Assembly (NCBI GenBank): GCA_964489525.1
Contig: CAZAYY010000026.1
Coordinates: forward strand, 1 to 56,804
DNA length: 56,804 bases
Direction: 5' to 3'
From: CAZAYY01 sp964489525
Lineage (GTDB): Bacteria; Chloroflexota; Anaerolineae; Anaerolineales; JABWBV01
Shown here: in pieces, positions 7,330-15,913 of the stretch
Position numbering within the stretch: position 1 is the first letter of the stretch
How the letters are laid out: each line of letters starts with the position of its first letter
Made by a program: the position numbers and the translations under genes
Notes under the pieces: model-generated
Told to the model about the DNA's origin: nothing
Database searches by the model: none
What the model saw: the letters and a program-made list of their open reading frames with translations, nothing else

Positions 7330-7576
7330 ACTTTTTCCCGCGCCTGGGGTCGTATTTGTCCAGGTGGGAATTTTGTTCCAGGTATTCGGTTATAGATGCT
7401 TTCGAGACAAACCACATATTACCCACTTTCTGGGCTTTCAGGTCGCCTTCTCGAATCATGCGCCTGACATGGTCAATGTGATAGCACATGAGTTTAGCGG
7501 CTTCTTGGGTGGTTATGTATCCGGAAAGATTGGGCATAGCTGCCAGGGTCAGGGGGGTATCTTCGCTCCAGGGCAT
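7328..7576 (-). CDS. MerR-family excisionase (Xis-like)
   Basis: An 82-residue protein with a single helix-turn-helix of the excisionase type (ITTQEAAKLMCYHIDHVRRM, then VGNMWFVSKASITEYL). An AGGTGA Shine-Dalgarno sequence precedes the ATG at 7576. Such proteins direct recombination toward excision by bending DNA at the attachment site, and this gene sits 10 bp from the right repeat. If the repeats are joined as in a circle, the serine recombinase stop codon TAG overlaps this Shine-Dalgarno sequence, so the two genes would be in tandem. In the integrated form its promoter would have to lie in or beyond the tRNA region. Confidence 0.75.
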   Translation of the reverse strand: MPWSEDTPLTLAAMPNLSGYITTQEAAKLMCYHIDHVRRMIREGDLKAQKVGNMWFVSKASITEYLEQNSHLDKYDPRRGKK

Positions 7577-7586
7577 TTGTCACCTA

Positions 7587-7641
7587 CCAGGTTATTTCAA
7601 GTGCCCTGGAGCTATGGAATAATGCTAATGCCCCCACGGGG
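7587..7641. repeat. Right copy of element direct repeat (attachment site)
   Basis: Identical to 1-55. Bases 7629-7641 are the 3' end of tRNA-Glu (acceptor and start of the T-arm), so the tRNA stays intact on this side. The excisionase gene starts 10 bp to the left. Confidence 0.9.
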
Positions 7642-7701
7642 AATCGAACCCCGGTCTTAGCCTTGAAAGGGCCACGTCCTGGGCCTCTAGACGATGGGGG
7701 C
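7629..7701 (-). tRNA. tRNA-Glu (anticodon TTC)
   Basis: A 73-nt cloverleaf on the minus strand. The acceptor is GCCCCCA/TGGGGGC, the D-arm is close to E. coli tRNA-Glu, the anticodon loop CTTTCAA gives TTC, and the T-arm is CGGGG-TTCGAAT-CCCCG with discriminator A. CCA is not encoded. It is the integration target of the element on its 3' side. Confidence 0.97.
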
Positions 7702-7819
7702 GTTAAGCGGATGAATTCTATCACTTCCCCAGGGGAAGGTCAAGCAATTTTAAGCCCAATTTTCCAGCAAATTTCCGTCGGGAAGTGCAGCCAATCGGGG
7801 GATGGGGCTCCCGTATTTC

Positions 7820-8365
7820 TTACCCCACCGTTCCCTGCGGCGATGAAAGCAGCGTGATGATATCCACCTTGCGCCGGTTGAAAAACAGCGCCGGCGTTTC
7901 CAGCGACAAATCCGGAAACTGGATGGCGCGGAACTTGGCATCGTACAGCGGGATGAAATCCGCCCCTTCGGTCAGCAGAATTTTAAAATCCAGCCGCCCG
8001 CTCCATTCCAGCGTGCCTTCAATTTCAAAATCAGCCGTAATAATGCGCACCTGGTGGCTGGTGATGGAGCGATATCCACCGCGTGCCACCCCCTCCGGGC
8101 CCACATCTTCTCGCCGGCTCAGCCCCACCACCACCAGCCCCCGCTTCACCAGCCGGGCTTGCGCGGCCCGGTCGGCCAGTTTCTTCGGCTCGTGCAGCCG
8201 GGCCAGGTTGGCCTCTTCCACTTTCAAGAAAGCCGTGGTCGTGTCGTTCAGCGCACCCGACATCCCGGTTGAGTTCGAAACCTCCACCCGTCCCACAATC
8301 CGGTAGCTGGTTGTGAAAAGGTTGGCGGTTACGTTGCGGGTGACATTCAGCGTGCTGCCCAACAT
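7820..8365 (-). CDS. Conserved-looking hypothetical protein
   Basis: A 181-residue soluble protein without signal peptide or membrane segment. It alternates beta-like strands (YRIVGRVEV, VRIITADFEIEG, LDFKILLTEG) with one charged helix (about 45-80, rich in Ala, Arg, Lys). I do not recognise the family. It starts six bases after the zinc-finger gene ends and looks like the last gene of the coaE-to-here run. Confidence 0.7.
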   Translation of the reverse strand: MLGSTLNVTRNVTANLFTTSYRIVGRVEVSNSTGMSGALNDTTTAFLKVEEANLARLHEPKKLADRAAQARLVKRGLVVVGLSRREDVGPEGVARGGYRSITSHQVRIITADFEIEGTLEWSGRLDFKILLTEGADFIPLYDAKFRAIQFPDLSLETPALFFNRRKVDIITLLSSPQGTVG

Positions 8366-8370
8366 GGCCT

Positions 8371-8664
8371 TTACCGCCCTTCAAATGCCGTGGTGGGCGA
8401 GCCGGGGCGCGACACACGCCTGCTCGCTCGTCCTTTGCGCCGCGAGTGCCGCGGCAGGTTCAGAATGGTGTCCACCCAACTCATCGCCCGGATGTCATAA
8501 TCCACGCGCCCACACACATCGCACACCCACGCCGGAAAATTCGGCACTGTAATCAGGTCCTCGGTCAGCCAGGTGTAATACGTAACGTGCTTCAAATGGC
8601 GCATGCCTGCCTGGCATTCCGCACACGGGTAGCTAAAATTCTGGTCTATGGTATCGTCTGCCAT
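8371..8664 (-). CDS. YgiT-type zinc-finger protein
   Basis: A 97-residue protein with the paired knuckles CAEC (Cys14, Cys17) and CDVC (Cys48, Cys51) and between them the TYYTWLTEDLITVPNFP segment. This is the YgiT/MqsA N-terminal zinc-finger pattern. The C-terminal 30 residues are basic and disordered. There is no helix-turn-helix and no MqsR-like toxin next to it, so an antitoxin role is unlikely here. It lies 24 bp downstream of the signal peptidase gene and six bases upstream of the unknown 7820-8365 gene. Confidence 0.75.
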   Translation of the reverse strand: MADDTIDQNFSYPCAECQAGMRHLKHVTYYTWLTEDLITVPNFPAWVCDVCGRVDYDIRAMSWVDTILNLPRHSRRKGRASRRVSRPGSPTTAFEGR

Positions 8665-8688
8665 GTTGGTTTTTCTGGCTCCTCTTGC

Positions 8689-9291
8689 CTAATATTCTGG
8701 TGCTGCCAGTACGCTTGCCGGTTGTTGGAGCAGCCCCCAGGACCTGGGCGGCCAATACACCAGAACCGCTTCACCCACAATGTTCTCAACCGGCAGCCAT
8801 CCCCAATTGTGCGAATCCGATGAGTTGTTGCGGTTGTCACCCAAAACAAACAAAGAATCTTCGGGCACCGTAAAATCGCCCACATAGTTGGGCGGGGCTT
8901 TGATATACGTTTCGCTCAGCGGCACATTGTTCACATACACCGTCCCACCCCGGATGAGCACATGGTCGCTGGGCAAACCGATGATGCGCTTGATGTATTC
9001 CTCTTCGGGCTGGCGTGGGAAGTGGAACACCACAATGTCCCCCCGTTTCGGTTCGCCCAGCCAATACGAAAGCTTGTTCACCAACACATATTCGCCATCC
9101 AACAGCGTGGGCTCCATGCTGTAGCCATCCACCCGGATGCGCGCCGAAATCGCGTTAATCACCAGGAAGAGCAAAAGCGATAGAAAAACGGTTTCCAGCA
9201 GGTCTACAAAAAAGTGAAGTAAATCCAGCCCGCCCGAGCTTTCACCATCCAGCTCTTCGTCGGGCAGAATTTCAGCGCGAAAAGTATCCAT
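8689..9291 (-). CDS. lepB: Signal peptidase I
   Basis: A 200-residue S26 peptidase that removes signal peptides from secreted proteins on the outer face of the membrane. One transmembrane segment lies at about 30-50. The catalytic Ser58 is in GYSMEPTL and the general base Lys101 in YIKRIIGLP. The structural box GDNRNNSSDS is near 150. Length and boxes are complete. It sits 84 bp downstream of der in the long minus-strand run. Confidence 0.95.
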   Translation of the reverse strand: MDTFRAEILPDEELDGESSGGLDLLHFFVDLLETVFLSLLLFLVINAISARIRVDGYSMEPTLLDGEYVLVNKLSYWLGEPKRGDIVVFHFPRQPEEEYIKRIIGLPSDHVLIRGGTVYVNNVPLSETYIKAPPNYVGDFTVPEDSLFVLGDNRNNSSDSHNWGWLPVENIVGEAVLVYWPPRSWGLLQQPASVLAAPEY

Positions 9292-9375
9292 GACTTGATT
9301 ATATGCGCTGCTGCATGCGCGGGCAAGGGGAAGAAAGTCCCGTTGGAGAATCTTAACCCGAATTTAACCCCGGTT

Positions 9376-10767
9376 TCAGCGTCGTGGCTTAAACACCAAC
9401 CGGATCGGCGTGCCAATAAACGGGTAGTTGGCTCGAATCTGGTTTTCCAGGTAGCGTTGGTAAGTGAAGTGCACCAGCTTGGGGTCGTTGACAAACAGCA
9501 TAAACGTCGGCGGCTCACTGCGCACCTGCGTGGCATAATAAATGTTCAGATGCTGTCCCTGGGTTGAAGGCGGGGCGTGGCGGTCCACCGCCGCCCGAAT
9601 CACCTGGTTAAGCTGCGAAGTAGACAGCCGCACCAGCCGCTCTTCCTGCACCCGCAGGGCCATCGGCATCACATGGTGCACCCGCTGGCCCGTCTTGGCC
9701 GAAATATACAGCACCGGAACGTAATCCATAAACTTCAACGCCGTGCGGGTGCTCTTGGAATACTCGTCCATCGTATACGTGTCTTTCTCGATCGCATCCC
9801 ATTTATTAATCACCAACACCGTGCTTTTCCAGGCATCCAAAATATACCCGGCAATGTGGGTATCCTGGGCGGTGATGCCCTGCGTGGCATCAATCACCAG
9901 CAGGGTCACATCGGCGCGTTCAATCGCCTTCATCGAACGCATCACCGAATACTTCTCTACCCCCTGGTCAATTTTGCCCCGCCGCCGGATGCCCGCCGTA
10001 TCAATCAAGGTGATTGGCATCCCTTCATACTCCAGGTAAGTGTCCACCGCGTCGCGGGTCGTTCCGGCAATTTCGCTCACCAAAACCCGCTCTTCCCCCA
10101 AAAGCTTGTTCAGCAGGCTGGATTTACCCACGTTGGGCTTACCCACAATCGCAATATGCACCCGATCTTCGCCTTCTTCCGGCTCAACCTGCGGCCCCAA
10201 CACCTCCACCAGCACATTCAGCAGGTCACCCGTGCCCACACCATGTTGGGCCGAAATCGGGTGCGGCTCGCCCATCCCCAGCTCGTAAAAAGCCATGGCT
10301 TCCTGGTCGCGCGCGATGGTGTCGCACTTGTTCACCACCAGCAGCACAGGCGGAACCAGCCTGCCGTTTTCTTCGCGCTGGTGTTTGCGAAGAATGGCCG
10401 CCACTTCCTGGTCTGCCGGCGTCACCCCGCTCTGCACATCCGTGATAAACAGCACCGCGTCGGCTTCTTCAATGGCCACTTCAGCCTGGAAGCGAATTTG
10501 CTCCACAAAATCGGCTGAACCAACCGAAAGCGGTTTGCGCCCTTCGCCTTTAGACGTTTCGCTCGGGTCAATCCCGCCCGTGTCAATCATATCAAACACA
10601 TACCCGGTCCACTCCGCTTCGGCCATAATCCGGTCGCGGGTGGTGCCGGGAACATCGTCCACAACCGCCAGCCGTTCGCCAGCCAGCCGGTTAAACAGGG
10701 TGCTTTTGCCCACGTTGGGCCGGCCCACCAGGGCCACAATCGGTTTACGCATACGTTGGTTCATCAT
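9376..10767 (-). CDS. der: Ribosome-assembly GTPase Der (EngA)
   Basis: A 463-residue protein with two consecutive G domains and a C-terminal KH-like domain, the unique Der layout. P-loops are GRPNVGKST (about residue 15) and GKPNVGKSS (about 210). Switch motifs PGTTRDR and AGTTRDA, and NKCD/NKWD base-recognition motifs, are all present. It acts in maturation of the large ribosomal subunit. It starts five bases after cdaR ends. The MMNQRMRKP start could be trimmed by a few residues. Confidence 0.97.
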   Translation of the reverse strand: MMNQRMRKPIVALVGRPNVGKSTLFNRLAGERLAVVDDVPGTTRDRIMAEAEWTGYVFDMIDTGGIDPSETSKGEGRKPLSVGSADFVEQIRFQAEVAIEEADAVLFITDVQSGVTPADQEVAAILRKHQREENGRLVPPVLLVVNKCDTIARDQEAMAFYELGMGEPHPISAQHGVGTGDLLNVLVEVLGPQVEPEEGEDRVHIAIVGKPNVGKSSLLNKLLGEERVLVSEIAGTTRDAVDTYLEYEGMPITLIDTAGIRRRGKIDQGVEKYSVMRSMKAIERADVTLLVIDATQGITAQDTHIAGYILDAWKSTVLVINKWDAIEKDTYTMDEYSKSTRTALKFMDYVPVLYISAKTGQRVHHVMPMALRVQEERLVRLSTSQLNQVIRAAVDRHAPPSTQGQHLNIYYATQVRSEPPTFMLFVNDPKLVHFTYQRYLENQIRANYPFIGTPIRLVFKPRR

Positions 10768-10772
10768 ATTTC

Positions 10773-12050
10773 CTATGGTGTGGGGGTTGGGCCAGGGGTT
10801 GGCGTGGGGGTTGGGGTGGGGATGGGCCCAATCGTCACCTCAATGGTTGTCGGCAGCACCGACTCTTTGCGCACGCCCACCGGCGCAATTTCCACCTTGG
10901 GCTCCAGCGAATACAGCCCCACAGGCAGGTTGGTTACATCCACAAAAACCTGGACATCGCTCACCCCCAACAGGTCGAGCAGCGGGCCAGGCCCGGAAAC
11001 AATCACATCCACCATGCTGATGGACAGGTTGGCCGCTAGGCCTTCGCCCAGCCCAACCACCGCAACCGGCAGCGAAAACAAAGGCCGGCTGCGCTCGATG
11101 GCCGCAATCCCCACCTGCACCACCACGGTTTGTTCATCTCCAAACACCGAAACCCCCTCCGGCAGTACAACCGAAAGCCGCCGTTCCACGTCGTCGGTGG
11201 CGTTGGTCAGGTCCAGCGGAATCGTTTCTACAAAACCGGGCATATCGCGCAGCACCTGCTCGTCGTTTGAAAACAGCGTAATCACCTGCGGCGAAACCGA
11301 AATAAACGTCAGTTGGTAGCCCTCGGCCTGCTGCCCAATTGTCACCGGGCGCACCGTCACATCGCGCACATTTCCCGGCCGTTCAATCACTTCGGTCACG
11401 GCCACCCTGTCTGGAACCAGCACCAACCCCGTCACCGCCCTGCCGTTGGCATCTTGCAGCTGCAGGGTAACCGTTCGTTCAATCGTGCGGGTGGCATCGG
11501 AAATATCCAGGACCGCCGCAGCGCGCACCACCTGCTCCACCTTCTGGCGCGGCCCAGAGATTACAATGGCTTGCTCGCTGGCAGTGGGAGACTGGACCTC
11601 GTATCCCGGGGCCGGGCTGCCCAAAATCACCACCTCCACCGGCACCGAGCGGCTCGCCAGCTCTTCCAGCGTCAGCGTAACACTCTTCGGGGTATAGTCC
11701 AGCATCCGCACCGGCCGGTAATCCACCGGCATCACCTGCACAGAAACCGTGTGCTGCCCTTCTTGCAGGCCAGACAAATCAATCACAGCCTGCAGCGCCT
11801 GCGGGTCGTCCCCAATGGCCGCGCAAATGGAACTTGGCGCCCAAAGGTCCATCTGAATCCGGTCCGGCAGCGTGCCAAGCCGGCGCAGGCTGGCGCCCTG
11901 CCCCACAATTTCCAGCGGCGCCCCCGTCAGATTGGTGCAAAGTTGGTTGGGGTCGGCGTTCATCACAGCCGAAACCCAAACGGTAATGGCCAGCGCCAGC
12001 GCCACCAAAAGCGCCCCAAAGTTTGAACGAATCCAGCCCAACAATTTCAT
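10773..12050 (-). CDS. cdaR: YbbR-domain protein, CdaA regulator-like
   Basis: A 425-residue protein with an N-terminal transmembrane helix (about 11-30) followed by several YbbR repeats (beta-rich units of roughly 80 residues with motifs such as VPVEVVILGSPAPGYEV). In Firmicutes CdaR binds and modulates the diadenylate cyclase CdaA. Here it overlaps cdaA by four bases (ATGA), so the pairing is clear. The last 20 residues are an unusual Thr/Pro repeat, a local style shared with secreted proteins elsewhere in the window. Confidence 0.88.
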   Translation of the reverse strand: MKLLGWIRSNFGALLVALALAITVWVSAVMNADPNQLCTNLTGAPLEIVGQGASLRRLGTLPDRIQMDLWAPSSICAAIGDDPQALQAVIDLSGLQEGQHTVSVQVMPVDYRPVRMLDYTPKSVTLTLEELASRSVPVEVVILGSPAPGYEVQSPTASEQAIVISGPRQKVEQVVRAAAVLDISDATRTIERTVTLQLQDANGRAVTGLVLVPDRVAVTEVIERPGNVRDVTVRPVTIGQQAEGYQLTFISVSPQVITLFSNDEQVLRDMPGFVETIPLDLTNATDDVERRLSVVLPEGVSVFGDEQTVVVQVGIAAIERSRPLFSLPVAVVGLGEGLAANLSISMVDVIVSGPGPLLDLLGVSDVQVFVDVTNLPVGLYSLEPKVEIAPVGVRKESVLPTTIEVTIGPIPTPTPTPTPGPTPTP

Positions 12051-12910
12051 TTAAGTGGTTTTTCCTTCCGTGCAAACCACCGGCGAAAACGCCCCTGCTG
12101 GCTGCTGCGGCCTTGCTGGGGGCGGTAAAACGCCAGCAGAATATTTTCCAACCGGGTGGCGTCCAGCCGGCGAATAATTCGCCCGCCATACGCCACCGAA
12201 ATCATCCCGGTTTCTTCCGAAACCACCACCGCCACCGCATCGGTCACTTCCGAAATCCCAATCGCCGCCCGGTGGCGCAGGCCCATCTGCCGCTCTGGCG
12301 ACTGCGCCTGGATGTTGCCCGGCGCCAGCGGCATCACACAGGCTGCCGCCTCCACCCGGTTGCCTTTCACCAAAATGGCCCCATCGTGCAGCGGCGTGTT
12401 CGGATAAAAAATTTGCAGCACAAGCCGCTCGCTCAACTCCGCATCCACCTTCACCCCCGTTTCGGCGTACTCTTGCAGCGAATTTTGCCGCTGCAAAACA
12501 ATCAGCGCCCCGTGTTTGCGCGCCGCAAGCTGCACGCACGACTGCACAATCGTCGAAATCACCGAAGGCAGCGTCTGCGGGTCGGTGTTCATTTGCAAAA
12601 CCGTGCTGGCCCGCCCCAGCCGTTCCAGCGCCCGGCGAATTTCCGGCGCAAAAATCACCGGAATCGCCAACAGCAGCGTGGGCAGCGTCGTCTGCACCAG
12701 CCACGAAAACGCCGGCAGATATTCAAAACTGGTCACCAACCCCAAAATAATCACCAGCAAAAACACCCCACGCAGCAAAGTCACCGCCTGGGTGTCGCGC
12801 AGCAGCAGCAGCACGCCAAAAAAAACGCCCGCCACCAATAGAATATCCAAAACGCTGAACCAGGTCAGGCGCTCCAGGATAAACTGCACATTGTCAATCA
12901 GGTTGGTCAT
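12047..12910 (-). CDS. cdaA: Diadenylate cyclase CdaA
   Basis: Makes c-di-AMP from two ATP at the membrane. I chose the ATG at 12910 (287 residues) because it gives the normal family length; the upstream extension has no features. Three transmembrane helices lie within about 15-90. The cyclase domain carries the DGA motif (176-178) and RHR motif (212-214), both needed for activity. It overlaps cdaR by 4 bp. c-di-AMP usually controls potassium, osmolyte and wall homeostasis. Confidence 0.95.
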   Translation of the reverse strand: MTNLIDNVQFILERLTWFSVLDILLVAGVFFGVLLLLRDTQAVTLLRGVFLLVIILGLVTSFEYLPAFSWLVQTTLPTLLLAIPVIFAPEIRRALERLGRASTVLQMNTDPQTLPSVISTIVQSCVQLAARKHGALIVLQRQNSLQEYAETGVKVDAELSERLVLQIFYPNTPLHDGAILVKGNRVEAAACVMPLAPGNIQAQSPERQMGLRHRAAIGISEVTDAVAVVVSEETGMISVAYGGRIIRRLDATRLENILLAFYRPQQGRSSQQGRFRRWFARKEKPLK

Positions 12911-13011
12911 CGCACCAGGTATCCTTCCGGGCAAATGCGGCTGTGCAGCGCAGTTCACGCCCGCCGTGCCGCGCCCGGTTTGAGAGCATATCCATCTTAA
13001 ACCAGGGCGGC

Positions 13012-14142
13012 TCAAATGGGCCGCAGCACCCGGTCCTTCCGCAGCTGCTTAAACAGCATCACCGTTCCAGAAACATACGACTCGCGCGCTGCCTCTTGCC
13101 AGGCGCGCACGCTCAGCGTTTCCAACGTGCGCGGCTCGTAGCCCAACCCGGTCCACAGCGACTGGCTGCGGGCCAGCCCTGGCGCCAGGAAAAGCAAAGC
13201 CGCCTCGCTTTGCAGCTCCTTCGAAGCCTCTTCCACATGTTGTACCAACAGCGGAATCACCGCCTCCGGGTTCAGGTGGGGCGCCAGGTACACATCCAGC
13301 ACCCGCGTCACCAGGTTATCCACCTGGAAACCCACCACGCCCACCATCGTATTCCCCTGCAGCAGCGCCATAAAAGCCTTGTCGCCAAAGGCATTCATCA
13401 CATCATCGCGGCTCATCTTGCGCTGCCCGGCGCTCAATTTTGTAATCAGCGTCGCAATTGCCTCCGCCTGCTTGGGGCGGGCGCGCTGCACACTCAGCTC
13501 AGCCGAAGCCGGTTTTGGCGCCGCCTCGGCCTCCGGCTCTTCTGCCGAAACCGACTTCCAGGCCCGCGCCACCTGCTTCCAAATATCCTCAACTGAGCCC
13601 ACATTCTTAATCAATACATGGGCCGCCTTGGCCTTATCAGCCTGGCTGCCCTGCGCCCGGATGCGCACCAGCGCCTCTTCTCTGATCAGGCCGCGCTTCT
13701 GCATCAGCCGGCTCACCTGCACCTCTTCCGGAGAAGTGGTCACCCAGATGCTGTCGCACCCTGCCCGCAGGGGCGACTCCAACAGCTTAATCGCCTCAAT
13801 CACAATCACCTTCTGCGGAGCCCGCCTCGCCAGCACATCCACCGCCTGGCGCACAAAAGGATGGATAATCTGTTCCAACTGCTGCATATTCACCGGGTCG
13901 CTGAACGCCAGCCGCCCCAACCGGGCCCGGTCAATCTGCCCGTCTGCCCCCAACACCCACTTCCCAAAATAATCCACAATCGGCTGGTAAGCCGGCCCCC
14001 CCTTCGCCATGGCGCGGTGGCTCAGGTCGTCGGCATCAATGCCATACGCACCCAGGTGACCCAGCATCTTGCGCACAATGCTTTTCCCCGTGGCAATGTT
14101 GCCAGTCAGGCCAATCACATATTTTCCAGGCCACGCGCCCAT
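13012..14142 (-). CDS. coaE: Dephospho-CoA kinase fused to GNAT-like domain
   Basis: The N-terminal 200 residues are dephospho-CoA kinase, the last step of CoA synthesis, with P-loop GLTGNIATGKS (11-21) and the DADDLSH motif. A linker rich in Glu/Ala/Pro (about 197-217) leads to a C-terminal domain (about 218-376) with a GNAT-like pattern (MVGVVGFQVD, VYLAPHLNPEAVIPLLVQHV, LGYEP). Standalone CoaE is about 200 residues, so this is a fusion. The second domain lacks a clear acetyl-CoA loop and may be degenerate or regulatory. Confidence 0.88.
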   Translation of the reverse strand: MGAWPGKYVIGLTGNIATGKSIVRKMLGHLGAYGIDADDLSHRAMAKGGPAYQPIVDYFGKWVLGADGQIDRARLGRLAFSDPVNMQQLEQIIHPFVRQAVDVLARRAPQKVIVIEAIKLLESPLRAGCDSIWVTTSPEEVQVSRLMQKRGLIREEALVRIRAQGSQADKAKAAHVLIKNVGSVEDIWKQVARAWKSVSAEEPEAEAAPKPASAELSVQRARPKQAEAIATLITKLSAGQRKMSRDDVMNAFGDKAFMALLQGNTMVGVVGFQVDNLVTRVLDVYLAPHLNPEAVIPLLVQHVEEASKELQSEAALLFLAPGLARSQSLWTGLGYEPRTLETLSVRAWQEAARESYVSGTVMLFKQLRKDRVLRPI

Positions 14143-14544
14143 ACGACCTCCAAAACCAGTTTCGCTGGCGTACTGTCTAATAATGAAATTTTAGTCGTTG
14201 GCGCCCATAATGTCAAACGAAACTTCCCCCCTCCCCATGTAACCACGCCTTCCGTCGTTCCCTCCCCCTCCCCATGTAGTAACGACTTTAGTCGTGTCTT
14301 TATGAACAACCACGGCCGCCCACATCCTCCCGGTATGTCGCTGCGAGCCCCGCCAGGGGCGAAACAGCCCCCTCACCCGGGCAAACCAGGCCGAGGACGA
14401 CTGAAGTCGTCACTACAAAAGAAAGGCCCATGTAACCACGCCTTCCGTCGTGCTCCCCTCCCTTAAATCCGTTGACAGTCACCACCAGGATGACTGTCAA
14501 CTTCCTACCGCGTCTTTTCCACCAACCAGGCGGGGAAAGCGCCC
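14143..14544. repeat. Intergenic repeats between coaE and kbl
   Basis: About 400 bp without a gene. It holds ccccatgtaaccacgccttc-like units (about 14235, 14265, 14428), the palindromic unit acgactgaagtcgtcactac near 14390, and a block (14327-14424) closely repeated at 34640-34737. A gtgac/gtcac-type inverted repeat lies at about 14473-14505. No promoter is obvious. Confidence 0.75.
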
Positions 14545-15726
14545 CTACCGGATCACACCCAGCCGCTTGCCCACCTTCTGGAAAGCATCCAGCCCAATTT
14601 CCAAATCATCCTTACTGTGCGCCGCCGAAATCATCACCCGGATGCGCGCCTTGCCCTTCGGCACCGTCGGGTAGCCAATGGCCATCGCAAACACACCCTC
14701 ATCATACAGCTCGCGGCTCACCTGCTGCGCCAACAGCGCCTCGCCCAACATAATCGGCGTAATCGGCGTCGTACTGTGCCCCGTGTCAAAGCCCATCCGC
14801 TTCATCTCTTCCTTAAAGAAACGCGCATTCTCCCACAGCCGGTCCACCAACTCCGTGGACGACTCCAAAAGGCTCACCGCCTCCAAACAAGCCGCCACAT
14901 CCGGCACCGTCATCGCCGAAGAGAACAGGAAAGGCCGGGCGCGCTGGTGCAGCCACTCCACAATCTTCGCATTGCCAGCCACCACACCGCCCACCACACC
15001 AAAGGCCTTCGAAAGCGTGCCCACCTCCACGTCCACCTTACCGTGCAGCCCAAAATGGTCCACAATCCCGCGCCCCCCGCGCCCCAAAACCCCCTCGCCG
15101 TGGGCATCATCCACCATCAGCAGCGCCCCAAACTCGTTGGTCACCTCGTAAATCTTATCCAGCGGCGCCACATCCCCATCCATACTGAACACCCCATCCG
15201 TAATCACCAAAATCCGCTGGAACTTCTGCTGGTTCTCCGCCAGCACCCGCCGCAGGTCCTCCACATTGCAGTGCGCATAGCGCGCCGTCTCCGCCCGCGA
15301 AAGCCGGCAGCCATCAATAATGCTCGCATGGTTCAGCTCGTCCGAAATAATCAAATCATCCCGCCCCACCAGCGCCGGAATCACCGCCAGATTGGCCGTG
15401 AACCCCGACTGCAGGGTAATGGCCGCCTCAACCCCCTTAAACTGCGCCAGCCGCCGGTCCAACTGCACATGCAGCTCCATCGTCCCCGCAATCGAGCGCA
15501 CCGCCGCCGGCCCCAGGCCGTACTTATCCATCGCCGCCTTCGCCGCCCGCAGCAGCCTGGGGTGGTTCGCCAGACCCAGGTAATTGTTCGAACAAAAATT
15601 TAGCGCCCGCTTGCCATCCACCTTCAGCCACGCCCCCTGCGGCGAATCAATCGTGCGAATGTGGTTATACAACCCCGCCTTATGCAGGTTTTCCACTTCT
15701 TCGGTTAACCAGGCCAGTTTATCCAT
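14545..15726 (-). CDS. kbl: Glycine C-acetyltransferase (2-amino-3-ketobutyrate CoA ligase)
   Basis: A 393-residue PLP enzyme of the alpha-oxoamine synthase family. The Schiff-base lysine is Lys240 in GTLSKAFG. The cofactor-binding DDAHG (206-210) and substrate segment SNNYLGLANHP (47-57) are present. The family also includes AONS (BioF), ALA synthase and SPT. Length and the N-terminal LCSNNYLG/HVQLD pattern best fit Kbl, which works with threonine dehydrogenase to make glycine and acetyl-CoA. No tdh gene is in the window, so BioF-like activity is the main alternative. Confidence 0.85.
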   Translation of the reverse strand: MDKLAWLTEEVENLHKAGLYNHIRTIDSPQGAWLKVDGKRALNFCSNNYLGLANHPRLLRAAKAAMDKYGLGPAAVRSIAGTMELHVQLDRRLAQFKGVEAAITLQSGFTANLAVIPALVGRDDLIISDELNHASIIDGCRLSRAETARYAHCNVEDLRRVLAENQQKFQRILVITDGVFSMDGDVAPLDKIYEVTNEFGALLMVDDAHGEGVLGRGGRGIVDHFGLHGKVDVEVGTLSKAFGVVGGVVAGNAKIVEWLHQRARPFLFSSAMTVPDVAACLEAVSLLESSTELVDRLWENARFFKEEMKRMGFDTGHSTTPITPIMLGEALLAQQVSRELYDEGVFAMAIGYPTVPKGKARIRVMISAAHSKDDLEIGLDAFQKVGKRLGVIR

Positions 15727-15913
15727 GTCATCAGCTCCTGAAAAAAAACAAAAAAACCTTGGCCAGCCGCCTCCTCAGGCCGCCAGCCCTCTTCTTTTAG
15801 TATAGCACGCCAGCCAAATTTAAAAATTTCAAATTTATAATTTCCCATTTCCCATTTTCCATTTTCCATTTCCCATTTCCCATTTCCAATTTATAATTTC
15901 CCTCGAGGAACAC

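Larger units (their letters stand above)
1..7641. mobile_element. Integrative element at tRNA-Glu, bounded by a 55-bp direct repeat
   Basis: A perfect 55-bp repeat at 1-55 and 7587-7641 bounds about 7.6 kb in which every gene is on the minus strand. The right copy contains the last 13 nt of tRNA-Glu, a common integration target. The content (excisionase, tyrosine recombinase, large serine recombinase, replication-initiator-like protein, small DNA-binding proteins, tandem repeats) fits an integrative element or plasmid-like episome. I see no conjugation, capsid or clear cargo genes. The left repeat starts exactly at base 1, so its true length and the chromosomal left flank are unknown. The window alone cannot tell an integrated copy from a circular one. 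Confidence 0.85.

Noticed and set aside
8371..8664. MqsA-type antitoxin
   Set aside because: Only the zinc-finger part is present. There is no helix-turn-helix domain and no toxin gene beside it.
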